Shown one piece after another: positions 49,633 to 58,802 of a stretch of 61,625 nt of DNA. Numbering within the stretch: position 1 is the first letter of the stretch; each line of letters begins with the position of its first letter. A program made the position numbers and the translations under genes. The notes under the pieces were generated by a model. The model saw only the letters and a program-made list of their open reading frames with translations, was not told the origin of the DNA and ran no database searches. This stretch comes from Clostridia bacterium UC5.1-2E3 (GTDB taxonomy: Bacteria; Bacillota; Clostridia; Lachnospirales; Lachnospiraceae), in contig BBZO01000021.1 in assembly GCA_001304875.1 (NCBI GenBank), positions 1 through 61,625 of the forward strand, written 5' to 3'.

Positions 49633-50852
49633 ATGCAGTTTTTAAGCAATTTTTCAAGTGCATTCAAAAAAAGCTCAAAGTATCAGTTATTTTTCCTGTC
49701 TGTATTGACAGCCGGCCTCTCCTACGGCCTGTATAAGGGTGTCATCGACAACTATCTCGCCGAGGCCGTCGCCATGACAGAGTTTGACAAGGGCGTGTCC
49801 GAATTTTTCCGAGAGCTGCCCGGGCTGCTGCTTGTATTCATTCTGGCGGCTTTTTATATGCTTTCTGCGGAAACTCTCTATAAGCTGGGCGCTGTGATCA
49901 TGCTGGCCGGTATGATGATGCAGACATTTGTTCCGGCGGATAAAGCCATGGTCATTCTCGCCATCATCGTCTACTCCCTGGGCGACCATATCCAGCTTGG
50001 AATGCGCACCACCCTTACTCTGGAATATGCCAGAGAAGGGCGCAGCGGCAGGGCCCTGGGCTATATCAGCTCCATCCTGCAGGGCGGCCAGCTGATCGGT
50101 TTCCTGCTTATCAGCGCCGCGTTTCTGTTCGTCTCCGGCGTGCCTGCATACCGGGCGGTTTTTGCCGTCTCCACAGCTCTGATTGCCCTTGGGGCGGCAT
50201 TTTCCTTCCGGCTGACGGGCCGCAGTGAGACAGATCGGGCAAAACGGCGGTTCTATTTCCGGAAGAAATACACAAAATACTATTTCCTTGAGGTTTTCTA
50301 CGGCGCAAGAAAGCAGGTCTTTTTCACCTTTGGCCCTTATGTGCTGATTTTGTTTTACGGCGCATCCACCTCGGTCATCAGCTGCTGTTTGCCATATCCG
50401 CCATTTTCAGTTTCCTCTTTTCTCCGCTCATCGGGAAAATCATCGATAAGCTGGGCTACAAGGTGGTCATGGTGACGGATACGCTGATCCTCGTCGTTGT
50501 CTGCTTTTTCTACGGGTTTGCGCACCGCATTTTTCCGGCAGACGTTGCCTTTCTCGTCTGCTGCGCCAACTACGTGCTGGATTCAATCATATCCCTCGCA
50601 TCCATGGCCTCCAATGTCTACGTCCATGATCTTGCAGATACACCGGAGGAGGCGCGGGCCACGATCTCCACAGGGCTCTCCGTCAATCATCTGATCACAA
50701 TTCTCATCGCGCTGTTCGGCGGATGGATCTGGCGAACCCTGGGAATCGAGATGCTGTTTATCCTTTCCGCCGTGCTGGGACTGTGCAACAGCGCCTATGC
50801 GGCCACAATCAAATCACCAGAAGAAAATAAGATGGAGGTACAATGCACATGA
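49633..50852 (+). CDS. MFS transporter (one frame break)
   Basis: Restored length ~406 residues, 11-12 membrane helices; FLSVLTAGLSYGLYKGVIDN begins the first and EYAREGRSGRALGYISSILQ is the conserved inter-helix region. The frame breaks near 50382 at ATCAG|CTGCTG; one C restores VISLLFAISAIFSFLFSPLI. It starts three bases after the glycosylase stop and its end overlaps the next gene. Likely exports a DNA-damaging or related compound (inference from operon). Confidence 0.85.
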
Positions 50853-51211
50853 CAAAGGAAGAAATGGTAATCGTACTATTTGAGGTAACGGTAAAACCAG
50901 GAAAAATGGAAGACTATCTGAAAATGGCTGCGTCTTTGAAGGATTCCATCGCGAATGCGGAGGGGTTCATTCGTTCAGAGCGATTTTCTTCGCTCAGCAC
51001 AGAGGGCAAACTGCTCAGTCTGTCCGTCTGGAAGGATGAAGAGAGCGTCGAAAAATGGAGAAACCTGGCTGCGCACAGAATGTGTCAAAAGCATGGACGT
51101 ATGCATGATTTTATGGATTATAAAATCACAGTAGTCACGCCGCTGCGCTCCTACACCATGACGGACCGGCAAGATGCACCGGCCGACTCCAACCAGTATT
51201 TTGAAATTTAA
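50843..51211 (+). CDS. Antibiotic biosynthesis monooxygenase (ABM)-domain protein
   Basis: 122 residues, intact. The dimeric ferredoxin-like ABM fold is shown by MVIVLFEVTVKPGKMEDYLK, GFIRSERFSSLSTEGKLLSL and SVWKDEESVEKWRN. Members range from quinol monooxygenases to heme-degrading and purely structural proteins; no specific residues decide here. GGAGG precedes the ATG, which lies inside the end of the MFS gene. Confidence 0.85.
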   Translation: MHMTKEEMVIVLFEVTVKPGKMEDYLKMAASLKDSIANAEGFIRSERFSSLSTEGKLLSLSVWKDEESVEKWRNLAAHRMCQKHGRMHDFMDYKITVVTPLRSYTMTDRQDAPADSNQYFEI

Positions 51212-51224
51212 TCAGGAGGAAACC

Positions 51225-51758
51225 ATGCAATATACAACTACATATCAGTCCCCTTTAGGGGAAATTCTCCTGGCAGCGGATGAAATCGGACTGACGGGTC
51301 TCTGGTTCGATGGCGAAAAATATTATGCGTGGAATCTCGATGAGAACCATGAAGAAAAAGAAGTACCTGTTTTCCAGGAAGCAAAACGCTGGCTCGATAT
51401 CTATTTTTCCGGCAGAGAGCCGGATTTTATGCCGCCCATGCATATGCTCGGAACAGCTTTTCAAAAAGAAGTCTGGGAAATCCTCCGCACGATTCCCTAT
51501 GGTGAGACAACCACCTATGGCGGGATTGCCGCGAAGATCGCAAAGAAACGGGGCCTGACACGCATGTCCGCCCAGGCGGTCGGCAATGCGGTGGGCCGCA
51601 ATGAGCTGTCGATTCTCATTCCCTGCCACCGGGTCGTCGGCACAAACGGCAGCCTCACCGGGTACGCCGGAGGCATCGATAAAAAGACGGCTCTGTTAAA
51701 GCTGGAGGGCGCTTACCGCGGGAACTTTTTTGTTCCGAAACACAGCACAGCCCCTTGA
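51225..51758 (+). CDS. ogt: Methylated-DNA--protein-cysteine methyltransferase
   Basis: 177 residues, intact. The acceptor motif is IPCHRVVG with Cys134, and the preceding helix-turn-helix RMSAQAVGNAVGRN is complete. It transfers alkyl groups from O6-alkylguanine to itself. ATG 51225 follows CAGGAGG. It closes the operon with AlkA, the transporter and the ABM protein and ends at a terminator. Confidence 0.95.
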   Translation: MQYTTTYQSPLGEILLAADEIGLTGLWFDGEKYYAWNLDENHEEKEVPVFQEAKRWLDIYFSGREPDFMPPMHMLGTAFQKEVWEILRTIPYGETTTYGGIAAKIAKKRGLTRMSAQAVGNAVGRNELSILIPCHRVVGTNGSLTGYAGGIDKKTALLKLEGAYRGNFFVPKHSTAP

Positions 51759-51798
51759 TTTTCCCAAAATATAATTACTGCTTTTCTGGCAGAAAAAT

Positions 51799-51836
51799 GA
51801 GAATCCCCGCATGCACAGGGATTCTCCAATCCTTTT
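51799..51836. terminator. Bidirectional terminator between ogt and the response regulator
   Basis: Nine-base stem GAGAATCCC (51799-51807) / GGGATTCTC (51818-51826) followed by CAATCCTTTTT on the plus strand and by ATTTTTCT on the minus strand. Confidence 0.85.
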
Positions 51837-51841
51837 TACTT

Positions 51842-52530
51842 TTACACTTTAAAGCGATAACCTACGCCCCAGATCGTCTCGATATACTGCGGCTTGGCCG
51901 TGTTGAACTCGATCTTCTCCCGGATCTTCTTGATGTGCACCGTCACCGTGGCGATGTCCCCCAGCGACTCCATGTCCCAGATCTTGTTAAACAGCTCCTC
52001 CTTCGTGAACACGTGGTTCGGGTTCTGCGCCAGGAACGTAAGAAGGTCAAATTCCTTCGTCGTGAAGTTCTTCTCCTCCCCATTCACGTACACCCGCCTG
52101 GCGGTCTTGTCGATCTTGAGCCCGCGGATCTCTATGACCTCATTCTCCGGCATCCCGCTGCCGATGAGGCGCTCGTACCGGGAGAGGTGCGCCTTCACAC
52201 GCGCCACCATCTCGCTAGGCTGAACGGCTTCGTGATGTAGTCGTCGGCGCCCAGGCCCAGGCCGCGGATCTTGTCGATGTCGTCCTTCTTCGCGGAGACC
52301 ATGATGATGGGCGTATTCTTGGACTCGCGGATCTTTTTGCAGATCTCAAATCCGTCCACCCCCGGAAGCATCAGATCCAGGATGAAGAGGTCAAACTCCT
52401 CCTGCAGGGCCCGCTCCAGCCCCACTCTCCCGTTATTCTCAATCTCCACCTCGAAACCGGAGAGCTCCAGATAGTCCTTCTCCAGCTCCGCGATGCTCTC
52501 CTCGTCCTCCACAATCAAAATCCTGCTCAT
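51842..52530 (-). CDS. OmpR-family response regulator (one frame break)
   Basis: Restored length ~229 residues. Receiver domain with the acidic pair in [10 protein letters not shown], phosphoacceptor Asp in [12 protein letters not shown] and Lys in [10 protein letters not shown]-terminal winged helix with [16 protein letters not shown] and [11 protein letters not shown]. The frame breaks near 52217 at TTCAGCC|TAGC; one C gives [14 protein letters not shown]. Its ATG overlaps the kinase stop (ATGA), so the pair is coupled. Regulated genes unknown. Confidence 0.93.
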
Positions 52531-54015
52531 TCCTGTATAACCTCCTGATACTTTCTAAGGACAAAATGTATTTCCGTCCCGATGCCTTCCTTGCTGGTGG
52601 CCCAGATCCGTCCGCCGTGATCCTCGATAATCTTCTTCACGATGGAGAGCCCGATGCCGCTGCCGCCCTGCGCGGAGTTTCTCGACGAATCCGTGCGGTA
52701 GAAGCGGTCGAAAATGTAGGCAGATCCTTGGCCGCGATGCCTTTTCCGTTGTCCTCGATGGACACCTGGATGAAATCACCGTCGTCCCGGATGCGGATGT
52801 TAATGATGCCCCGCTTCTTGTCGATGTATTTCACCGAATTGCTGATGATGTTGTTGATCACCCGCTTAAGCTGCTCCGCGTCGGCGATGACCACCACGTC
52901 CTCGTCCACGTAGTTGAAATATCCCAGATCGATGTTCCGCGACTCCATGTCGAGGCCCACCTCCTCGGCGCAGTCCCCAAAATAACTGGCCACATTGATT
53001 TTTGAAAAGACGTAGGGAATTTTATTCGTGTCGATCTTCGAGTAAAACATCAGCTCGTCGATCAGACGGTCCATGTCGTTGGCCTTGTTGTAAATAGTGC
53101 GGATGTATTTGTCCAGCTTCTCCGGCGAGGACGCCACGCCGTCCAGAATCCCTTCCACGTAGCCCTTAATAGCCGTGATGGGGGTCTTTAAATCGTGGGA
53201 AATATTGCTTATAAGCTCCTTATTTTCCTTATCATACTGAATCTTTTCCTCGGTGGATTCCTTGAGGCGGATGCGCATCTCCTCGAAATCCTGGCAGAGC
53301 TGGCCGATCTCGTCATCGTCCCCGGCCTCCAGCGTGAAGTCCAGATTGCCGTCGCGTATATTCTTCGTCGCCTGCTGCAGTTTCCCGATGGGCTGGAAAA
53401 TAGAATGATACACCCAGATGACCAGCCACACGCCGGTCAGCAGGATGATGAGCACACCGGTCAGCATCATCTCCGTCAGCATGGACTTGATCTCCGGCAT
53501 CAGGTCGTCCATCCTGGTTATGATAAATATGCTGGCATTGACGCCCTTCTCAGGCTGAAAGTCCATCTGCTTGATCAGGTGCTGGGTCTGTCCGTCCAGA
53601 TAAAAGCCGGCCACCGCGCTCCCCTCGCTGTCGCGGTACTCCGGCAGCATCTTATAGAGCCCCTCCGCCGCCTCCGGGTTGCCAGAATAAACGATCTCGT
53701 CGTTATAGCGCACGATCAGATAAGAATACTTACTTTTGAGCTCTGTGTTCACCTTATCTAAGTATTCCCGCTCTTCCAGCTTCTCCGGCTCCTGGGCCAG
53801 GGTATTCCTCAGCTCCCGCTGCACGTTCTGCGTCAGACGGTTGAACACCTGCATGGAGTTGGCCGAGAAAAGCTCCACCTGCTCATTGAGCCCGTAGGCC
53901 TTCTGAAATGCCTTTATCTGGTAATTGCTGAGGCCTATGACTGCAATATATATCAAAAAATAGGCACGATGGTTATTGTCAGAAACGCCACCGCCAGACG
54001 TGTCTTAATCTTCAT
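52527..54015 (-). CDS. Membrane sensor histidine kinase (two frame breaks)
   Basis: Restored length ~497 residues. An N-terminal membrane helix (restored from ATG 54015, [20 protein letters not shown]) precedes an extracytoplasmic sensor of ~150 residues. A second helix near residue 180, a HAMP domain ([20 protein letters not shown]), the dimerisation box [15 protein letters not shown] with the phospho-His, and the ATPase boxes [10 protein letters not shown] and DNGKGIA follow. Breaks near 53957 (T run) and 52720 (one C). Stimulus unknown; it should phosphorylate the coupled response regulator. Confidence 0.92.
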
Positions 54016-54131
54016 ACTATCACCGGTTCTATTGTACCATATTTCTGCGGGTACGTCTCTAAAACTATTCTAACTTTCGTCCGGACTCCCGTTCAAATTT
54101 CCAGAAATTTTCCTCTGGCGTTCAAAAATGA

Positions 54132-54168
54132 AAAAGACGCCTTGGGGAATCCCCGTCCAGCGTCTTTT
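54132..54168. terminator. Terminator after metK
   Basis: Stem AAAAGACGC (54132-54140) / GCGTCTTTT (54160-54168) enclosing a GGGG/CCCC inner stem; T-rich on both strands. It lies seven bases after the metK stop and before the kinase operon. Confidence 0.85.
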
Positions 54169-54174
54169 CTCCTG

Positions 54175-55361
54175 TTACAGATATTTCTTAAGCAGCTCTG
54201 CCTTGTCGAGCTTCTCCCACGGCAGATCCAGATCGTCTCTTCCGAAATGTCCGTAAGCCGCCGTCTGCTTGTAGATCGGCCTTCTCAAATCCAGCATTTT
54301 GATGATGCCCGCCGGGCGGAGATCGAAGTTCTCACGGATGATCTCAACCAGCTTCTCATTGGAAATTCTTCCGGTTCCAAAGGTGTCCACGTTGATGGAG
54401 GTGGGCTGTGCCACGCCGATGGCGTAGGAGAGCTGGATCTCGCACTTGTCAGCCAGGCCCGCCGCCACGATGTTCTTTGCCACGTAGCGCGCCGCGTAGG
54501 CTGCGGAGCGGTCTACCTTCGTGCAGTCCTTGCCGGAGAATGCGCCGCCGCCGTGGCGCGCATATCCGCCGTAGGAGTCCACGATGATCTTTCTGCCGGT
54601 CAGGCCGCTGTCCCCGTGGGGGCCTCCGATCACGAAACGGCCGGTGGGATTGATGAAAAACTTAGTATCCGCGTCCACCATCTCCTCCGGGAGAATCGGG
54701 TCAAATACGTATTTCTTAATGTCTTTATGAATCTGCTCCTGGGTCACTTCCTCATCGTGCTGGGTGGAAAGAACCACCGCGTCCAGGCGCATGGGACGTC
54801 CGCCCTCGTCGTACTCCACCGTCACCTGGGTCTTTCCGTCGGGACGGAGATATTTTAATGTGCCATCCTTTCTCACCTTCGCAAGCTGCAGCGCCAGTTT
54901 GTGGGCCAGAGCGATGGGGTAGGGCATATAGGTCTCGGTCTCGTTGGTGGCGTAGCGAACATCATTCCCTGGTCGCCGGCTCCGATAGCCTCGATCTCAT
55001 CGTCGGACATCTTGTTTTCCTTTGCCTCCAGCGCCTTATCAACGCCCATGGCAATGTCGGCGGACTGCTCATCCAACGCCACGATGACGCCGCAGGTGTC
55101 GCAGTCGAAGCCGTATTTCGCGCGGTCGTAGCCGATCTCGCGGACAGTCTCTCTCGCAATCTTCTGAATGTCCACATAGGCGTTGGTGGTGATCTCACCC
55201 ATGACCAGGATAAGCCCGGTGGTGGTGCAGACCTCGCAGGCCACGCGGCTCATGGGGTCTTTCTCCATCAGCGCGTCCAGGATGGCGTCGGAAATCTGGT
55301 CGCAGATTTTGTCCGGATGGCCTTCGGTGACCGACTCAGAAGTAAACAGTAATTTCTCCAT
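54175..55361 (-). CDS. metK: S-adenosylmethionine synthetase (one frame break)
   Basis: Restored length ~396 residues. Starts [20 protein letters not shown]; the ATP motif GAGDQGMMF and C-terminal [20 protein letters not shown] and [19 protein letters not shown] are unmistakable. It makes SAM from methionine and ATP. The frame breaks near 54956 at ATGTTCG|CTACG; one G restores MMFGYATNETE. ATG 55361 follows AGGAGG. Expression is governed by the SAM riboswitch directly upstream. Confidence 0.97.
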
Positions 55362-55410
55362 CTTGATTCCTCCTCTTAGGTTTAGGCAAATAAAATTAAG
55401 CCTCGGCAAA

Positions 55411-55605
55411 TAAAAAAGTCCGTAGCAATATGCGCGGACTTGAATGCATGAACTTCAAATCCTCTTATTGCTCGATCCCCGGCTTGCATGCCGGTGCGTC
55501 GCTCAGGCTGGCACCTTCCGTCCCTCGCCGCCCGCATGGACGCGCAGCTTAAACGGGGTTGCCGTGACTTCACAGATCCTTTGTATCTCCATCACTCTGA
55601 ATAAG
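55411..55605 (-). promoter_or_regulatory. SAM-I (S-box) riboswitch with terminator upstream of metK
   Basis: Reading the minus strand, CTTATTCAGAG begins at 55605, followed by the S-box core GATCTGTGAAGTCACGGCAA, AAGGTGCCA and the closing GAGCAATAAG, which re-pairs with the first strand to form P1 (55464-55469 with 55600-55605). A terminator stem AAGTCCG / CGGACTT (55416-55441) with TTTTTTA follows. SAM binding should favour the terminator and shut off metK. Position and motifs agree fully with the known class. Confidence 0.92.
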
Positions 55606-55732
55606 GGATATTACGTACTTTTTATTTGGTTGTCTGTTGCAATGTGTATCATACATGATTTGCGGGGGGATGTCAATAGGGGGGAGGGGAAATAGAATGC
55701 ATTCTCAAGGTCATGATTTAGAACTCGAAACA

Positions 55733-56698
55733 TTATTCTTCTGTTTCCAGCTCTAACCTCTGTAATATATCTTTGATTATCCCCACATCTTGAATAAGAT
55801 TAATACCAAAACATTTCTTTCCTGCGTCTTTTAAGGATGCTCCCACATGATAGGCTGTTTCTCGATCAAGAATTAAAAAACGGTCATGGAATGCTTGTGT
55901 ATATTTCAATTTTAATGCAGGATACTGTGCATTAAAATTCTCTATATCCGTTTTCGTGAGTCTTGTCCGTTTCTGTGTATAGATCGTCACAGACACACTC
56001 TCATTTTTCTTAGAAAGCAAATTTAGTGTTCCCACGTCCACATATCCGTCTATCAGCGTGATTTCCTTTTTTGCCTTTTGCATCAGACTAATAATCAAGC
56101 TGAACGCATCATAAATCTGTCCGTCAAAGAATACCTTTTGACTGACTTCCTCATGCTCGGATATATACTCAAAAACTTTTTCAAAACGCTCATCTGTTTC
56201 AGCTTGGTAATTTATCTGACGAATTTCCATTGCATTTAGCCGTTCATACAGCAAAGATGTATTTGCCATATACTTTCGCATTTCCACAAAAGTATCCATA
56301 ATCTTAATACTTACCCGGATGGCAGCATCACTACGCAAAACAGCAGAAAGCATTGCTATTCCTTGCTCCGTAAAAACATATGGTAATTTTCTGCGCCCGC
56401 CGTATCCATTATTATCTTCCAAACTTGAAGTCGCAAACTGCGACTTCAAGTTTTTATACTCCTCTTTCGTCAGTTGAAATCGGAATCTTTCCGGGAAACG
56501 TGAAATGTTACGTTTGGCGGCTTCATTTAAGCGCTTAGTTTCTACTTGATACAGCATCGCTAAATCACTGTCCAACATTACTTGTTGATTGCGGACTACA
56601 TATATTAAATTCTTTATATCAGATTGAACTAACTCTACAGCCGCAGCTTTTGTTTGTTCATCCACATGCATCAAAGCAGTCTGTTTTGTTTTTGCCAT
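55733..56698 (-). CDS. ORF6N-domain protein with C-terminal phospholipase-D-like domain
   Basis: 321 residues, intact and AT-richer than its surroundings. Residues ~20-115 are an ORF6N domain (IYVVRNQQVMLDSDLAMLYQ, RFPERFRFQL, YVFTEQGIAMLSAV), known from phage and mobile-element anti-repressors. Residues ~190-315 have a single degenerate HKD motif HDRFLILD (His271, Arg273, Asp278) with LIDGYVDVGTL and HVGASLKDAGKK, as in small PLD-like nucleases. A mobile-element or defence role is likely but unproven. It stands alone between the metK leader and a membrane protein gene. Confidence 0.82.
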   Translation of the reverse strand: MAKTKQTALMHVDEQTKAAAVELVQSDIKNLIYVVRNQQVMLDSDLAMLYQVETKRLNEAAKRNISRFPERFRFQLTKEEYKNLKSQFATSSLEDNNGYGGRRKLPYVFTEQGIAMLSAVLRSDAAIRVSIKIMDTFVEMRKYMANTSLLYERLNAMEIRQINYQAETDERFEKVFEYISEHEEVSQKVFFDGQIYDAFSLIISLMQKAKKEITLIDGYVDVGTLNLLSKKNESVSVTIYTQKRTRLTKTDIENFNAQYPALKLKYTQAFHDRFLILDRETAYHVGASLKDAGKKCFGINLIQDVGIIKDILQRLELETEE

Positions 56699-56872
56699 AT
56701 TTTAACCCTTTCAAAATTTCAAACACTTTATCCCGACAAATCCATTATATACTGCGGAATACTTTTTGCCATACAATTCCAATTGAGTAGGAGAAATTGG
56801 GTGAACATCGGTAAATGCACAGACAGATGGGGCAGAAACTTTCATTCTTTGTATAATCGTGCCTTCATAGAT

Positions 56873-57289
56873 TCAGGAGGATGACGGACGCCATTCCCCT
56901 CTCCGCCGTATTCTCCGGTGCATGTGACCTCGATAGATGTCTTGCTCATCGGGGGACGTGGATGACGTGATTATTGGATATCCGGCTTCTCCGGACTGGA
57001 TTTCGATTAAATTTACCTCCAGATTCTCATTGGCCAGATAGCCGTCCTCCATATCCCGCCTGGAAGTGATCTCCAGGATGACTGTGCAGGGGCGAAAGGA
57101 CAGGTTGTATATGTCTCCAAAGCACAGAAATTCTACCTCTTCCTGGTTTTCTTTCAGATATCCACCGCCGACGTCTGATTTTTTGATAAAGACTCTGAAG
57201 GGGACGAATTGCAGGGCGATCAGAAGCAGGACAAGTGCTGCCAGAACCGGCTTATATCTTTTTTTAAGGATTTTCAGATATTTTCCCAT
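56873..57289 (-). CDS. Small membrane-anchored protein, unknown function
   Basis: 138 residues as read. A basic start (MGKYLKILKKRYK) and one membrane helix (PVLAALVLLLIALQFVPF) precede an extracytoplasmic domain. The last ~35 residues look out of frame: a shifted frame gives SKTSIEVTCTGEYGGEG and would run to a stop near 56853. The change point would be the C run near 56950 with two bases missing. I do not recognise a family. It lies downstream of murA beyond a hairpin. Confidence 0.6.
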   Translation of the reverse strand: MGKYLKILKKRYKPVLAALVLLLIALQFVPFRVFIKKSDVGGGYLKENQEEVEFLCFGDIYNLSFRPCTVILEITSRRDMEDGYLANENLEVNLIEIQSGEAGYPIITSSTSPDEQDIYRGHMHRRIRRRGEWRPSSS

Positions 57290-57346
57290 CGCAGCCTCCT
57301 TCCGACTGTCTGGATATTCTGTGTACGGTCAGATTTCCAGTGAACA

Positions 57347-57398
57347 AATGGCGCTGCAAAATGGAGGTTCCCAAAAACCTTCACTTTGCAGCGCCATT
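57347..57398. terminator. Long hairpin downstream of murA
   Basis: Fourteen-base perfect stem AATGGCGCTGCAAA (57347-57360) / TTTGCAGCGCCATT (57385-57398) with a second small AGGT/ACCT stem inside. Only a weak T-stretch follows, so it may act as terminator or mRNA end stabiliser. Confidence 0.6.
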
Positions 57399-57410
57399 CA
57401 CCCATGAGCA

Positions 57411-58703
57411 TCAGCCCACCTTTAATTTGAATTTCTGTATCGCCTTGTCGGAGTCCACGCGCTCGATCATGGCTCCCAGTGCGCGGAGCTTTTCCTCAAA
57501 GCACTCGTAGCCGCGCTGGATGTACTCGATATCGTCCACGATGGTGTAGCCCTCGGCGGCCAGGCCGGCGATGACGAGGGCGGCTCCGGCTCTGAGATCC
57601 GGCGCGTTGACCTGGGCGCCGGTGAAGCCTTTGACGCCGTCGATGATGGCCACATTGCCCTCCACCTTGATGCTGCCTCCCATGCGGGAAAGCTCGTCCA
57701 CGTATTTGAAACGATTCTCGAAAATGCTCTCCGTCACCACGCTGGTTCCCTCAGCCAGGGCCAGTGTCACGGTGATCTGGGGCTGCATGTCTGTCGGGAA
57801 TCCGGGGTACGGAAGCGTCTTGATATCCATGTGCTTCTGCTTCGGACGTCCGACCACGCGGACCGCCTCGTCAAACTCTATGACCTCGCAGCCCATCTCA
57901 ATGAGCTTCGCGGAAATGGCTTCCAGATGCTTCGGAATCACGTTCTGAACCATGATATCCCCCCGTGTGATCGCCGCCGCGCACATGAATGTGCCCGCCT
58001 CGATCTGGTCGGGAATGATGGAATACTCGGTCCCGTGGAGCTTTCTGACGCCGCGGATGCGGATGATGTCAGTGCCCGCTCCCTTGATGTTGGCGCCCAT
58101 ACTGTTTAAAAAGTTGGCCACGTCCACCACGTGCGGCTCCTTCGCCGCATTCTCGATGATGGTCTCCCCCTCGGCCAGCGTTGCCGCCATCATAATGTTA
58201 ATTGTCGCTCCCACGGACACCACATCCAGATAGATATGGCTCGCCACGAGATCGATGGCATGGGCCAGCACGGCCCCTCTCTCTATGGTAACCTCAGCGC
58301 CCAGGGCTCTGAAGCCCTTGATATGCTGATCGATAGGTCTGCTTCCGATGTTGCATCCGCCCGGAAGCGGCACCTCGGCGCTCTTGTACTTTCCAAGCAG
58401 CGCTCCGATAAAATAGTAGGACGCGCGGATCTTGCGGATATAATCGTCATCCACGCTCACCTCTCTGATATGCTTCGCGTTGATCTTCGCCGTATGGCGG
58501 TCGATGCGCTCCACATGAGCTCCAATCTTTGATATAGCCTCAAGCAAAACGTTAATGTCTCTCACGTCTGGCAGGTTTTCAATAACAACGTCTTCATCGG
58601 TCATAATAGATGCAGCCAAGATTCCCAGTGCAGCATTTTTAGCCCCACCGATGGTCACTTCCCCCACCAGCGGATTGCCGCCTTTCATAATAAACTGTTC
58701 CAT
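57411..58703 (-). CDS. murA: UDP-N-acetylglucosamine 1-carboxyvinyltransferase
   Basis: 430 residues, intact. Start MEQFIMKGGNPLVGEVTIGG and VPLPGGCNIGSRPIDQHIKG, the latter with the catalytic, fosfomycin-reactive Cys, identify MurA. RMGGSIKVEGNVAII and a conserved C-terminal LRAGAALVIAGLAAEG follow. It transfers enolpyruvate to UDP-GlcNAc, the first committed step of peptidoglycan synthesis. A promoter-like pair lies at 58763-58790. Confidence 0.96.
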   Translation of the reverse strand: MEQFIMKGGNPLVGEVTIGGAKNAALGILAASIMTDEDVVIENLPDVRDINVLLEAISKIGAHVERIDRHTAKINAKHIREVSVDDDYIRKIRASYYFIGALLGKYKSAEVPLPGGCNIGSRPIDQHIKGFRALGAEVTIERGAVLAHAIDLVASHIYLDVVSVGATINIMMAATLAEGETIIENAAKEPHVVDVANFLNSMGANIKGAGTDIIRIRGVRKLHGTEYSIIPDQIEAGTFMCAAAITRGDIMVQNVIPKHLEAISAKLIEMGCEVIEFDEAVRVVGRPKQKHMDIKTLPYPGFPTDMQPQITVTLALAEGTSVVTESIFENRFKYVDELSRMGGSIKVEGNVAIIDGVKGFTGAQVNAPDLRAGAALVIAGLAAEGYTIVDDIEYIQRGYECFEEKLRALGAMIERVDSDKAIQKFKLKVG

Positions 58704-58762
58704 CTCACACCTCTACCTCTATATGTTACGAATTTCTTAATTTTTGCGCATGGTTAATGCTA

Positions 58763-58790
58763 ATTATAACACAACAAACGCATTTGTAAA
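58763..58790 (-). promoter_or_regulatory. Probable sigma-A promoter of murA
   Basis: Minus strand TTTACA (58785-58790) and TATAAT (58763-58768) at spacing 16, ~60 bases before the murA start in a 100-base AT-rich gap. Confidence 0.55.
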
Positions 58791-58802
58791 GCACAACATC
58801 GG

